From the NCBI RefSeq assembly GCF_016653635.2, contig NZ_CP067420.1, forward strand, positions 1,867,501 through 1,931,500: a stretch of 64,000 nucleotides of DNA. The letters run 5' to 3'. The DNA comes from Skermanella sp. TT6. GTDB lineage: Bacteria; Pseudomonadota; Alphaproteobacteria; Azospirillales; Azospirillaceae. This document shows positions 26,057-34,206 of the stretch, piece by piece (within the stretch, counting starts at the first letter, position 1; each line of letters begins with the position of its first letter). A program made the translations under genes and the position numbers. The notes beneath the pieces are model-generated. The model did no database searches. It was not told the DNA's origin and saw nothing but the letters and a program-made list of their open reading frames with translations.

Positions 26057-27943
26057 ATGTCTCAAAGTCCGGCGAAACGTTGGGATGCTCCGGTTCTCAA
26101 GCCGAACCACACTGTGATCGACCTGAGCAAGACAGGTTCGCGAACCGTGTGGACCTTCGACAAGGACGAAGACGTTCTCTTCATCGCTTCGGACGAGGTC
26201 AGGACGCTGGACCGGCTTCAGACGGTCGGCGGCAACAACATCGTCCTGATCGGCGGCAAGTTCGAGCCCAAGTCGCACGGTTCCGCGGCGGGCACCCTCA
26301 ATTTCACCAAGGTGAACGGCTCGGTCTATGTCGAGGGCGTGCATATCGACCACCGGCATGTCGGCGGGAAGGATGCGATCAATTTCTACGGCGCCGCCGG
26401 CAAGCGGGCCGACTTCATCCTGCAGAACTCCCTGATCGAGAACGTGAAGGGCAGCTATCACGGGATACACGGCGACGTGTTCCAGCCCCAGGGACCGGTC
26501 GGCGATCTCAAGTTCTTCAACGTCACCGGCACGACCACCTACCAGGGCCTGTTCCTCCAGCCGAGGGACCCGATCGGGTCCGTAACCCTCGAGAACGTCG
26601 AGATGCGGAAGCTGCCGGGCGGCGATGCGAAGTCTTGGCTGTACTACTTCGCCCAGCCCGGCGACCAGAAATACCCGGTTTCCTTCAAGAACGTCCTGGT
26701 GACGGAGCAGCCCGGCCAGAGAGCCGAGTACAACTCGGTCTACCCATCGGCCTGGCTGGACGGCGCGGTCCGCAAGGGCGACACCATAACCTTCCCGAAC
26801 CATCCCTATACCGGGTCGATCAAGGTGGGGACGGTCGGATTCGTTTCGGCGGGGGAAGTGGGGCTGAATTTCGACCGTTCCGGCTACGGCAATGGGGAAC
26901 TGTCCTCTTCCGGTGCCTTCCGCGGCTCCACCGCCGACGACGTGTTCAAGGGTGACTACGACCGGGATCTGGTCGACTACAGCTGGGTGAAGTCGGGCGT
27001 TGTCGTCGATCTCTCGCTCGGAAAGGCGAGCGGCGGGGGCGGAAACGACCGCCTGAGCGGCATCGACAACGTGATCGGTTCGCCCTACGCGGACCGCCTG
27101 ATCGGCGACGACGATCCCAGCGTGCTGGTCGGCAATGCGGGAAACGACACCCTGATCGGCAATGGGGGAGCCGACCACCTGTCCGGCGGCAGCGGGAACG
27201 ATCTCCTGGACGGCGGGACGGGTGCCGACAAGATGATCGGAGGGGCCGGAGACGATATCTTCGTCGTCGACAATCCCCGCGACGTGACCGAGGAGCATGC
27301 CGGGGAGGGGCGGGATACCGTCCAATCCTCGATCTCCTGGACCTTGGGTTCCGCGATCGAGAACCTGACGATCACCTCCTCGGCGGGGCTGACCGGCCGG
27401 GGCAACAGGGAAGCCAACGTCATCCGGGGTGGTGACGGCCCCGACAAGCTGCACGGCCTCGACGGCAACGACAGCCTCCTGGGAGGCGACGGCAACGACC
27501 ATCTCTACGGAGGCGCCGGCGCGGATATCCTCCAGGGCGGCGCCGGCAGGGATGTCCTCAAGGGCGGCGACGGCAACGACATCCTGACGGGGGGAGCGGG
27601 CATGGACCGGCTCTATGGCGGAAGCGGGGCGGACGTTTTCGTCTTCGAGACGACCAGGGACAGTCCTCCCGGCTGGGGACAGCGGGACAGCATCCTCGAC
27701 TTCCAGCGGGGCTCCGACCGCATCGACCTGACCGGGATCGACGCCAACTCGGCGGCCGGCGGAAACCAGGCCTTCACCTTCATCGGCGAGGCACGCTTCG
27801 GCAAGGTCGCCGGGCAACTCGCCTGGTCCAAGGTCAAGGACTTCAAGCTCGTGCAGGGGGACGTGGATGGTGACGGCCGGCCGGACTTCGAAATCCAGGT
27901 CTACGGCATCGCGGCCGTCGAGAAATCCATGTTCCTGCTCTGA
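26057..27943 (+). CDS. Secreted RTX calcium-binding protein with beta-helix N-terminus
   Basis: The 628-residue protein has three parts. Residues ~40-270 form short hydrophobic/N/G repeats (NNIVLIGG, NGSVYVEGVHI, GSVTLENVEM) typical of a right-handed parallel beta-helix as in pectate lyases. RTX nonapeptides (GGxGxDxLx) occur in two blocks, about residues 356-400 and 444-531, and bind Ca2+. The end (FQRGSDRIDLTGID...DVDGDGRPDFEIQVYG) is a serralysin-type C-terminus used for type I secretion. There is no N-terminal signal. No HlyB/HlyD genes are nearby. ATG 26057 was chosen; GTG 26048 is possible. Confidence 0.85.
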   Translation: MSQSPAKRWDAPVLKPNHTVIDLSKTGSRTVWTFDKDEDVLFIASDEVRTLDRLQTVGGNNIVLIGGKFEPKSHGSAAGTLNFTKVNGSVYVEGVHIDHRHVGGKDAINFYGAAGKRADFILQNSLIENVKGSYHGIHGDVFQPQGPVGDLKFFNVTGTTTYQGLFLQPRDPIGSVTLENVEMRKLPGGDAKSWLYYFAQPGDQKYPVSFKNVLVTEQPGQRAEYNSVYPSAWLDGAVRKGDTITFPNHPYTGSIKVGTVGFVSAGEVGLNFDRSGYGNGELSSSGAFRGSTADDVFKGDYDRDLVDYSWVKSGVVVDLSLGKASGGGGNDRLSGIDNVIGSPYADRLIGDDDPSVLVGNAGNDTLIGNGGADHLSGGSGNDLLDGGTGADKMIGGAGDDIFVVDNPRDVTEEHAGEGRDTVQSSISWTLGSAIENLTITSSAGLTGRGNREANVIRGGDGPDKLHGLDGNDSLLGGDGNDHLYGGAGADILQGGAGRDVLKGGDGNDILTGGAGMDRLYGGSGADVFVFETTRDSPPGWGQRDSILDFQRGSDRIDLTGIDANSAAGGNQAFTFIGEARFGKVAGQLAWSKVKDFKLVQGDVDGDGRPDFEIQVYGIAAVEKSMFLL

Positions 27944-28126
27944 GCCGGCGAGGCCGGCCGGGACGGTGGACTCCGGTGATGCCCGCGGGACTTCGTTCCC
28001 GCCGGACGCTGGATCGAGCCCGGTGAAACGGGACGACGCATCGGTACATCACCTAACTTCAGGTTGACCTTCGGCGCCTTTCTGCATTTAGGATCGCCGC
28101 TTCGCGCAATCCGGAGCTGGTCATAG

Positions 28127-28699
28127 ATGTATATCGATTGGGAAAAGACGATCAAGTTCAATCCGAAGTTCGGCCCGAACCTGTCGGCCGACCTTCCCCC
28201 GGGAGGGATCAGGATCCCGTCCTACGGCAACTACGGCGGGCCTCTCAACGACGCGGGACCGGACGGCATCCCGGTCGACTGCCTCGACGGACTCTTCAAG
28301 ACGCATGACCGGACGATAGAGGCTTCCGCCATCGATGCCGGAGGATTGACGCCCGGCGACCTGATATCCGCCCATGCCGACCTCATCGGCGGCATCGCCG
28401 CGCTGGATGCCCGTTCCGGGCTCGAAGATCCGGAGGCGAGCCTCTATGCGGGCCTGAGCACGCTGGCGCTCACCGCCGAGGTGGCGTCGTTCGGCGGCCT
28501 GGAGGCGCTGGCATGGGAACTCGGGCCCGCAACAGGCCTTCCGACGGTGATCGCGGAAGCGATCGAAAACATGGAGGTCGGGCTGGCGGAGGTCCGTGGC
28601 GGGGGCAAGAGCCTGCACGGCGCCTTGCACTGGTTCGAACGGCAGTTCGTGGATCTTCTCGGCGTTCCGCCCTCGCCGGACGCGGATGCCTTCGGCTGA
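28127..28699 (+). CDS. Phospholipase A2-like protein (parvovirus VP1-type fold), putative
   Basis: Of 190 residues, the N-terminal ~90 match the compact PLA2 pattern. YGGPLN (36-41) corresponds to the Ca2+-loop YxGPGN, IPVDCLDGLFKTHD supplies P49, D51, D54 and the catalytic pair H60-D61, and HADLIGG supplies a later Asp (D85) like the HADxxF of VP1-type PLA2. The remainder is helical, Ala/Glu/Leu-rich and unassigned. No signal peptide is seen. It starts 183 bases after the RTX gene on the same strand and could be a co-secreted factor. Substrate and activity are inferred; a catalytically dead relative is possible. Confidence 0.5.
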   Translation: MYIDWEKTIKFNPKFGPNLSADLPPGGIRIPSYGNYGGPLNDAGPDGIPVDCLDGLFKTHDRTIEASAIDAGGLTPGDLISAHADLIGGIAALDARSGLEDPEASLYAGLSTLALTAEVASFGGLEALAWELGPATGLPTVIAEAIENMEVGLAEVRGGGKSLHGALHWFERQFVDLLGVPPSPDADAFG

Positions 28700-28750
28700 C
28701 AGGCAAGGAGCCGGCCAAGCCACGGGCCTGGCCGGCCGTCCTCTTGTCAG
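28696..28750. terminator. Long hairpin between convergent genes
   Basis: An inner gccggcca/tggccggc stem with an 11-base loop sits inside an outer ctgaca/tgtcag pairing. It spans the region between the stop codons of the PLA2-like and MBL genes and would work in both directions. Confidence 0.55.
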
Positions 28751-29739
28751 AGCTCCATCTTCATGCCCTGGGGATGGTAGCGGAAGCCCTCGCCGTGCTT
28801 CGCCACGTGGCCGATGCCGGGCCACGCGAAATGGTAGGCGAGGATCGGCGTCCGGTTCGCCGCCAGCATGGTCAGCATCTTCATGCGGGACTGGGCCGAC
28901 TGCTTGGGGTCGGTATCGTACATGAATTCGGTCAGCGGCTTTTCCAGCAGCAGGACGGGGTGATGCGCCAGGTCCGCGATGTAGCACAGGGAGCTGTTGC
29001 CTGAATTGATCATGAAGATCGTGTGCCCGACGGTATGCCCCGGTGCCAGGATCGCGTGGATGCCGGGCAGGAATTCCTCGCCGTCCTTGATGAACTTGAT
29101 CCGGTCGCGGTTGGGGGAGAGGTTCTTGACGGCCGTATCCAGGAAGACCTTGAACTGGGCCGGCACCTTGGTCTCATCCGTCCAGAACTCGTAGTCGGCC
29201 TGGGTGATGTAGTACTGGGCGTTCGGGAAGTTCCGAGTGCCGTCGTCGGCCATGCAGCCGCCGCAATGGTCGATATGGGCGTGCGACATGACCACGGCGT
29301 CGATGTCCTTCGGATCGATGCCGGCCTGCCGGAGGTTGTTCATCAGCTTGCCCGTGGTCGGCCCGAAAAGCTGAAGGCTTCCCATGCCGGTGTCGAACAG
29401 CACGAGACGGTCGCCGGTATTGAGCACGAGCACGTTCTGCTCCAGCACGGCGTTGTCGCCCGGCAGGAAGTTGTCGTGAAGCTGGCGCTGGATCTCCTCT
29501 TCGGAGAGGCCGGTGAAGTTCTTGCGGGGATCGCCCAGCGGCAGGGTGCCGTCCGACACGATGGTCCCTTCGGCATCGCCCAGCTTGAACCGGTAGAAAT
29601 AGGGAGCCTGGGTATTGAGCATCGGGGCCCGGGCGAAGGCGGGATTTCCCAGCGGTCCCGCCAGGCTTCCCACGACGCCGGCGGCGGAGGCTCCGATCAG
29701 CATCTCGCGGCGCGACAGAAACAACCCATTCCTGGACAT
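28747..29739 (-). CDS. Tat-exported MBL-fold metallo-hydrolase
   Basis: A twin-arginine signal (LSRREMLIGASAAG, ending near AFARA) precedes a metallo-beta-lactamase fold of ~290 residues. SHAHIDHCGG near residues 151-159 is the HxHxDH zinc site, APGHTVGH gives the next His and AYHFAWPGIGH a C-terminal His. The relatives include quorum-quenching lactonases and broad esterases; nothing here distinguishes them. ATG 29739 follows aagggaga. It is a single gene. Confidence 0.88.
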   Translation of the reverse strand: MSRNGLFLSRREMLIGASAAGVVGSLAGPLGNPAFARAPMLNTQAPYFYRFKLGDAEGTIVSDGTLPLGDPRKNFTGLSEEEIQRQLHDNFLPGDNAVLEQNVLVLNTGDRLVLFDTGMGSLQLFGPTTGKLMNNLRQAGIDPKDIDAVVMSHAHIDHCGGCMADDGTRNFPNAQYYITQADYEFWTDETKVPAQFKVFLDTAVKNLSPNRDRIKFIKDGEEFLPGIHAILAPGHTVGHTIFMINSGNSSLCYIADLAHHPVLLLEKPLTEFMYDTDPKQSAQSRMKMLTMLAANRTPILAYHFAWPGIGHVAKHGEGFRYHPQGMKMEL

Positions 29740-30210
29740 TCATATCTCCCTTGTCGTTGTTGTTTACCTGCGGGCCGGGAGGAGGCGACGCTCAAACCAA
29801 GCGTCTCGGCGTCTGGCGTCAGCCATGCCATCGCCGGCGTGGGCGACCTGTGCGGCGGGCATCCCGGCGTTCGTCATCGCTGGATCAAGCGTTTGCAATC
29901 AAGAAGGGCAGGCATCGACGGCTCCCGCCCGCATCAAAGTAGATGCTCGCGGATGCCCAAAGTATAGTCGTCTTCTTCGATGCAATAGTATTAATTCCTT
30001 GTCCGTGCCCGGAGTTCGGGCCGAACGCCGGACGCGTGCGGTTTCCCGGGAAATGCCTGAAGCGGGAAGGCACGACATGTCGGGTTCGGACGGTCGGGTA
30101 CGCGCGGCGATTGGGGTGTACCGCGGGTTGAATGCACGCGGGATGATTGACGGCATGGGATGAAATGCGAGAAATTGGGGAGTGCCGTCCTTTGACCGGA
30201 GACGCCGACC
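29740..30210. other. Intergenic region, no gene seen
   Basis: The 471 bases separate two divergent genes. An AT-rich patch (aatagtattaatt) near 29985-30000 is the likely promoter zone. No frame has a ribosome site plus family resemblance, and I saw no strong inverted repeat. Confidence 0.35.
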
Positions 30211-31059
30211 ATGCCCCTGCCGTCCCCATCCGAGATCCGGGATGCCTATCGCCGTGACGGTTTCGTCGTCGTGCGGGGCGTCTTTTCCGCGGCCGACGTG
30301 GCGGTGCTGGCCGAAGCCTTCGACCGCCAGTTCCAGGCCGGGCTGAAGCACCCGAGCAGTTTCCGTCACGGCAACTTCCATGTCCGCGTCGCTGACGACG
30401 GGAATTTGGGCCATACCGTCCGCATGGTGCAATGGCCGTCCTACGGCGACCCGGTGCTGAACGCGTTCCGCCAGGACGGTCGCATGCTCCGGCTGCTCGA
30501 ACCGCTGCTGGGCGGGGATCTCAAGCAGATCATCAACCAGCTTCACTGGAAGCCGCCGGGGGCGGCGGGCGGCGACTACGCCTTCCACCAGGACAGCCGT
30601 TTCCGCCGCCCGCGCGAGGCGTACCGGAACCTGTCCGACTCTTATGTGCAGACGGGCCTGGCGGTGGACCCGCATACGGCGCGGAGCGGGGCCATGCGCC
30701 TCTATCCCGGCAGCCACCTGCTGGGCGACCTGGACCTGTTGCCGCGCGCCAGCATCCTGGGCTCGGGCATCGCGGAGGAGGCTCTGGAACGCCACGGCCT
30801 CGATCCCTCCAGGCTGGTCGACTTCGAGATGGAGCCGGGCGACGTCGGCCTGTGGCACCCATACATGATCCATGGGTCGGCCGCCAACCGCTCCGGCCGC
30901 GACCGGCGGCTCTACATCAACGGTTACGTCCGGGGGGCCGATTGCGACCGCGGGGAGTGGACCTGGCGCGACGGCCGGCCGGTCCCGCTCGGCGAGCCGG
31001 TCCTGGTGCATTACGAGGATCTGCACCACCGCCCGGAACCGCATTACGTGACCGGCTGA
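30211..31059 (+). CDS. Phytanoyl-CoA dioxygenase family protein
   Basis: Fe(II)/2-oxoglutarate-dependent oxygenase of 282 residues. YRRDGFVVVRGVFSAADV is the family N-terminus. HQDSRF gives metal ligands His127 and Asp129, and MIHGSAANRSGRDRR carries the distal His (~220) and the 2-oxoglutarate Arg. Members hydroxylate fatty acyl-CoAs, ectoine or secondary metabolites; the substrate here is unknown. A ggaga site precedes ATG. Confidence 0.88.
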   Translation: MPLPSPSEIRDAYRRDGFVVVRGVFSAADVAVLAEAFDRQFQAGLKHPSSFRHGNFHVRVADDGNLGHTVRMVQWPSYGDPVLNAFRQDGRMLRLLEPLLGGDLKQIINQLHWKPPGAAGGDYAFHQDSRFRRPREAYRNLSDSYVQTGLAVDPHTARSGAMRLYPGSHLLGDLDLLPRASILGSGIAEEALERHGLDPSRLVDFEMEPGDVGLWHPYMIHGSAANRSGRDRRLYINGYVRGADCDRGEWTWRDGRPVPLGEPVLVHYEDLHHRPEPHYVTG

Positions 31060-31128
31060 GAAAATATCACCTCGCCGTTTCGTCGCCATATCTGTTGAGG
31101 ATAGGCAGACCCGAAATTGGAGCGAGAC

Positions 31129-31326
31129 ATGCCGATCAGCAGCACCGAAGAGTTCGAGAAGGCCATGAAGGAGTTCCAGCAGCTTCGCGACGCGCCGGAC
31201 GATTCCCCCCAGGGGCGCCGCCGCATGGAGCTCGACGCCGAGATCAAGGCCTATGGCGCCACCCGGCAAGACGGCGGGAGCGGAGACCAGATGGGCGGCG
31301 GCAGCGGCATGCCGGGGCGCTACTGA
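31129..31326 (+). CDS. Small hydrophilic protein, 65 residues
   Basis: STEEFEKAMKEFQQLRDAPD and RRMELDAEIKAYGA form a charged helical hairpin that resembles the N-terminal part of HigA-type antitoxins (E-F-E-A-x-x-x-I/F-x-x-L then L-x-x-x-I-x-x-Y), but no helix-turn-helix follows. The tail is Gly/Ser/Met-rich and disordered. ATG 31129 follows ttggag. Its 3' end overlaps the convergent membrane-protein gene by seven bases. Function unknown. Confidence 0.6.
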   Translation: MPISSTEEFEKAMKEFQQLRDAPDDSPQGRRRMELDAEIKAYGATRQDGGSGDQMGGGSGMPGRY

Positions 31327-31613
31327 CGGTCGATCCCTCGACGGCTTGACCCGCCCGGAGGCGGGTCACTCCTTCCCACGGGGTTTCCCTGGATCGTCCG
31401 GTCAACCGCCTGGTCGCGCCGGCTTCGCCGGCCGTGGAAGATGACGGCCATCAGGCCCAGACCGAGCGCCATCGTCGCGGCCACGCCCAGTGCCGCCGCC
31501 CAACCGGCGGTCAGGCTGATCCCCGCGTAGTCGCCGAAGGCCCAGACCAGCCAGATCACCGCGATTGCAAGGCCAAGGCAGCAGGCGGCCGGCCAGACAA
31601 ATTTGCGTTCCAT
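31320..31613 (-). CDS. Small two-helix membrane protein
   Basis: 97 residues with two hydrophobic helices, about 7-27 ([20 protein letters not shown]) and 38-60 ([20 protein letters not shown]), followed by a basic, Pro/Arg-rich cytoplasmic tail starting HGRRSRRDQ. No family is recognised. The start has a strong gggagga Shine-Dalgarno, which supports real coding. It is divergent from wrbA. Confidence 0.6.
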   Translation of the reverse strand: MERKFVWPAACCLGLAIAVIWLVWAFGDYAGISLTAGWAAALGVAATMALGLGLMAVIFHGRRSRRDQAVDRTIQGNPVGRSDPPPGGSSRRGIDRQ

Positions 31614-31792
31614 CGCTTCCTCCCCCGTCGCTTTTCCGCAAGGAGACACCGAGAGGCTCGTCCCTCTCAACAATCCGCGATCGGCTTGGTCTCGCCGGCA
31701 GGGCATGCAGCCAGGGCGCTGCCCGTCCCGAAGCGAGTCATGCCGCAGCCCGGTCAGGAACCAAGAGGAACAGCGCGGGTTTTCTCGGCAGA

Positions 31793-31817
31793 CCGGCGCC
31801 GCCGCGCGCGGCGCCGG
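31793..31817. terminator. Strong GC hairpin upstream of wrbA
   Basis: ccggcgccgc-cgcgc-gcggcgccgg forms a perfect 10-bp stem with a five-base loop, ending 35 bases before the wrbA start and followed by a pyrimidine-rich stretch. It could be a terminator/attenuator in the wrbA leader or simply structured leader. Confidence 0.4.
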
Positions 31818-31851
31818 ACACTTTCCTCTGTTTTCAAAAGGATATAGGTCG

Positions 31852-32532
31852 ATGCCGAAGGTGCTGGTGCTGTATTATTCGAGCTACGGACATATCGAGC
31901 AGATGGCCGACGCCATCGCCGAGGGAGCCCGGTCGGTGCCGGGGACGGAGGTCGCCGTCAAGCGGGTGCCGGAACTCGTCCCCGAGGATGTCGCCCGCAA
32001 CGCCCACATGAAACTGGACCAGGCTGCTCCGATCGCCAGCCCGAACGAGCTCGGCGACTACGACGCCATCATCGTCGGCACGCCCACCCGCTATGGCCGC
32101 ATCACGTCCCAGATGGCGAACTTCTGGGACCAGACCGGCGGCCTGTGGGTCAAGGGAGCCCTGGTCGGCAAGGTCGGCAGCGCCTTCACCAGCACCGCGT
32201 CCCAGCACGGCGGGCAGGAGACCACCCTGTTCTCGATCATCACCAACCTGATGCACCACGGCATGATCATCGTGGGCCTGCCCTATAGCTTCCCCGGTCA
32301 GACCCGGCTTGACGAGGTCAGCGGCGGAACGCCCTATGGCGCCAGCACCCTGGCCGGCGGCGACGGCTCCCGCCAGCCGAGCCGGAACGAACTGGACGGG
32401 GCGCGCTTCCAGGGCCGGCACGTGGCCGAGATCACCGCCAAGCTGTCCGGCACGGCAGGCGAGGGCGGTCCCGTGGCCCCGGACATGCGGACCCCGGAGA
32501 ACGAGGTCGGCGGGACCGCCGGGCAGCCCTGA
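31852..32532 (+). CDS. wrbA: NAD(P)H:quinone oxidoreductase WrbA
   Basis: Cytoplasmic flavodoxin-like FMN enzyme that reduces quinones by two electrons. [12 protein letters not shown] is the FMN phosphate loop, [20 protein letters not shown] the conserved FMN/quinone segment, and [14 protein letters not shown] the second FMN contact. At 226 residues it is ~27 longer than usual; the extra tail ([19 protein letters not shown]) looks disordered. A repeat element begins 15 bases after the stop. Confidence 0.93.
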   Translation: MPKVLVLYYSSYGHIEQMADAIAEGARSVPGTEVAVKRVPELVPEDVARNAHMKLDQAAPIASPNELGDYDAIIVGTPTRYGRITSQMANFWDQTGGLWVKGALVGKVGSAFTSTASQHGGQETTLFSIITNLMHHGMIIVGLPYSFPGQTRLDEVSGGTPYGASTLAGGDGSRQPSRNELDGARFQGRHVAEITAKLSGTAGEGGPVAPDMRTPENEVGGTAGQP

Positions 32533-32547
32533 GCCCGGGCGGACCTG

Positions 32548-32752
32548 CCAGAGCGGTTTCCGATCAGGTCGATCCGCCCCGGGGAAGCCGAACCGATGCG
32601 TTGCGCCATAGGCGCAACCTACGATCGTCGGTCCGCATCAACTCCGCCCTGCATCGAGCTGTAGGTTGCGCCCATGGCGCAACACGGTGCGGCGACTGGG
32701 ACGGCCGGCTGCGAGGACCGGAGCGGTTCAACCTGATCGGGGACCGCTCTAG
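32548..32752. repeat. CTAG-ended inverted-repeat element, copy 1
   Basis: A 205-bp MITE-like unit. Its 26-base ends, agagcggtttccgatcaggt... at 32550 and ...acctgatcggggaccgctct ending 32750, are imperfect inverted repeats; outer tetramers are ccag and ctag. Inside are two palindromic gttgcgcc-at-ggcgcaac-type blocks. The interior matches the inverted complement of copy 2. No transposase gene is present. The right-hand ctag supplies the TAG stop of the minus-strand gene beside it. Confidence 0.8.
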
Positions 32753-33075
32753 TAGCAGGCGGCCCCGGTGACCATGTCGTCGACCATGCTCGTGATGACG
32801 ATCCGCCGGGGCGGCGTGAATTGCTGCATCGAGATGCCCCCGCCCGGCGGAACCACGGTGCAGTCCTCGCCGAACGCCTGCCGGGCCGTCTCGATGAAGG
32901 CGTCCACGGTCAGCGCCTGGTCCAGCAGATCCGCCAGGACCGCCTTCCAGCATCGCGCGGGTCCGTCATCATCGGGGCGGGACAACCTGTCCGTCCCGTT
33001 TTCCCAACCCGGCCGGACCGGGAAGTGCCAATCGAAGGGAGCTTCCGCCGTGGCGGGCTGCAATAGGTCCGTCAT
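32749..33075 (-). CDS. Hypothetical protein, 108 residues
   Basis: A cytoplasmic-looking protein with no recognised domain. FDWHFPVRPGWENG near the start and ALTVDAFIETARQAFGEDC in the middle suggest a small alpha/beta fold; the C-terminus is RIVITSMVDDMVTGAACY. Its TAG stop is formed by the terminal CTAG of the neighbouring repeat element, so the original 3' end may have been altered. No good Shine-Dalgarno precedes ATG 33075. Confidence 0.5.
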   Translation of the reverse strand: MTDLLQPATAEAPFDWHFPVRPGWENGTDRLSRPDDDGPARCWKAVLADLLDQALTVDAFIETARQAFGEDCTVVPPGGGISMQQFTPPRRIVITSMVDDMVTGAACY

Positions 33076-33228
33076 GGGTCACCGGATAATCTGCGATTGC
33101 TCGTCATGCCAACATGTTGAACCTGATGTTGTTTCAACCGACTTTGGTACAGTCCCTATCCCTTTCGTGTCCCATCCCGTTCCCGGGAGCGCCGGGGAGG
33201 CTGTACCGCCCATGAGTGGGAGACATCG

Positions 33229-33519
33229 ATGATCGATTTCGACCAGCTGGTCGAAGCCCTCCAAGGACATCTCGGCATCGCCGGCGATGCGGTGAGCGAT
33301 GCCCTGTCGTCGCTCGACGGCGACCACCTCGAGATCCTGGCCCGGAACCTCGACCCCGACGAGGTCGTCCGAATGCTGGAAGCCGCCGGGGTGGAAGCGA
33401 ACGACCTGCCGCCCGACCAGCTTGCCGACGTCCTCGAAACGCTGGCCGAAGCGGTGAGCGAAGTGGCCGACGAGACGGAGGGGCGCAAGCCGGCTTCCGC
33501 GGGACGGGAGGAGGCGTGA
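33229..33519 (+). CDS. Small acidic protein, 96 residues
   Basis: A strongly acidic, helical protein (LVEALQGHLGIAGDAVSDAL, LDPDEVVRMLEAAGVEANDL, VLETLAEAVSEVADETEG) with no recognised family. A gggaga site precedes ATG. Its stop overlaps the next start as TGATG, so it is translationally coupled to the DUF697-like membrane protein and is probably its partner. Confidence 0.65.
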   Translation: MIDFDQLVEALQGHLGIAGDAVSDALSSLDGDHLEILARNLDPDEVVRMLEAAGVEANDLPPDQLADVLETLAEAVSEVADETEGRKPASAGREEA

Positions 33520-34052
33520 TGGCTGGGGAGAAGCAGCCCGAACCGAAGGCCGAGGAAATCGACAGGAGCTTCGAGGAGGCCGACGACGATACCCGATCCC
33601 CGGCGGAACGGGCTGGCGTGATCATCAACCACGCGACCGCGCAGGCCGCCTTCTGGGGCGCATGGCCCGCTGTCTCCTGGGTCGCGCTGGTGATGATCAA
33701 CATGACGATGATCGTCTTCATCGGCCGGGCCCACGGCCATTTGTGGGACAAGGACAAGGCCAGGGGCCTGCTGTTCCAGATCCTGCGGGGCATGGGACTC
33801 TCGACCGGCCTTCTGCTCGCGGGCGGCAAGTTCGTCAACGACGCCCTGAAGCTCACCGGGCTGGGGACGATTCCGGCCATGGCTGCGGATGCCGTGCTGT
33901 GCGGGGCCGTGACCTATGCGGTGGGCCACACGGCCGAGACCTATTTCAAGCAGGACGGCCAGATGAGCAGGCAGGCCCTGAAGGCGGCGTTCAAGGAACA
34001 GTACCGCCAGGCGAGGCAGAGAATGAAGGAGACGCCGCCAGCCGTCCCGTGA
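33519..34052 (+). CDS. DUF697-like membrane protein
   Basis: 177 residues: an acidic 30-residue N-terminus, a hydrophobic segment AFWGAWPAVSWVALVMINMT, then LRGMGLSTGLLLAGGKFVND and LGTIPAMAADAVLCGAVTYAVGH, which follow the DUF697 (YcjF/GTPase-associated) pattern, and a basic tail. DUF697 domains often accompany dynamin-like or Era-like GTPases; no GTPase gene is nearby. It is coupled by TGATG to the upstream acidic protein. Function unknown. Confidence 0.6.
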   Translation: MAGEKQPEPKAEEIDRSFEEADDDTRSPAERAGVIINHATAQAAFWGAWPAVSWVALVMINMTMIVFIGRAHGHLWDKDKARGLLFQILRGMGLSTGLLLAGGKFVNDALKLTGLGTIPAMAADAVLCGAVTYAVGHTAETYFKQDGQMSRQALKAAFKEQYRQARQRMKETPPAVP

Positions 34053-34104
34053 GCCTGCTCCGCGATCCAGGGTTAGCCGCTCCGTCCAACGCCCCTAATG
34101 AGCA

Positions 34105-34133
34105 CTGGCACGTCCGGACCGGTGCTGTAGAAT
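34105..34133 (+). promoter_or_regulatory. Possible sigma-70-type promoter for the cyclase gene
   Basis: ctggca and tagaat are separated by 17 bases, 74 bases before the cyclase start. The -10 is good and the -35 moderate. Confidence 0.3.
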
Positions 34134-34206
34134 GAAGTTCATGATTTGTTCCTTTTCTAGGGAACGGAGAGTCCTCGGCAGCGATCGTTCGAACGAGGGG
34201 GAAACC

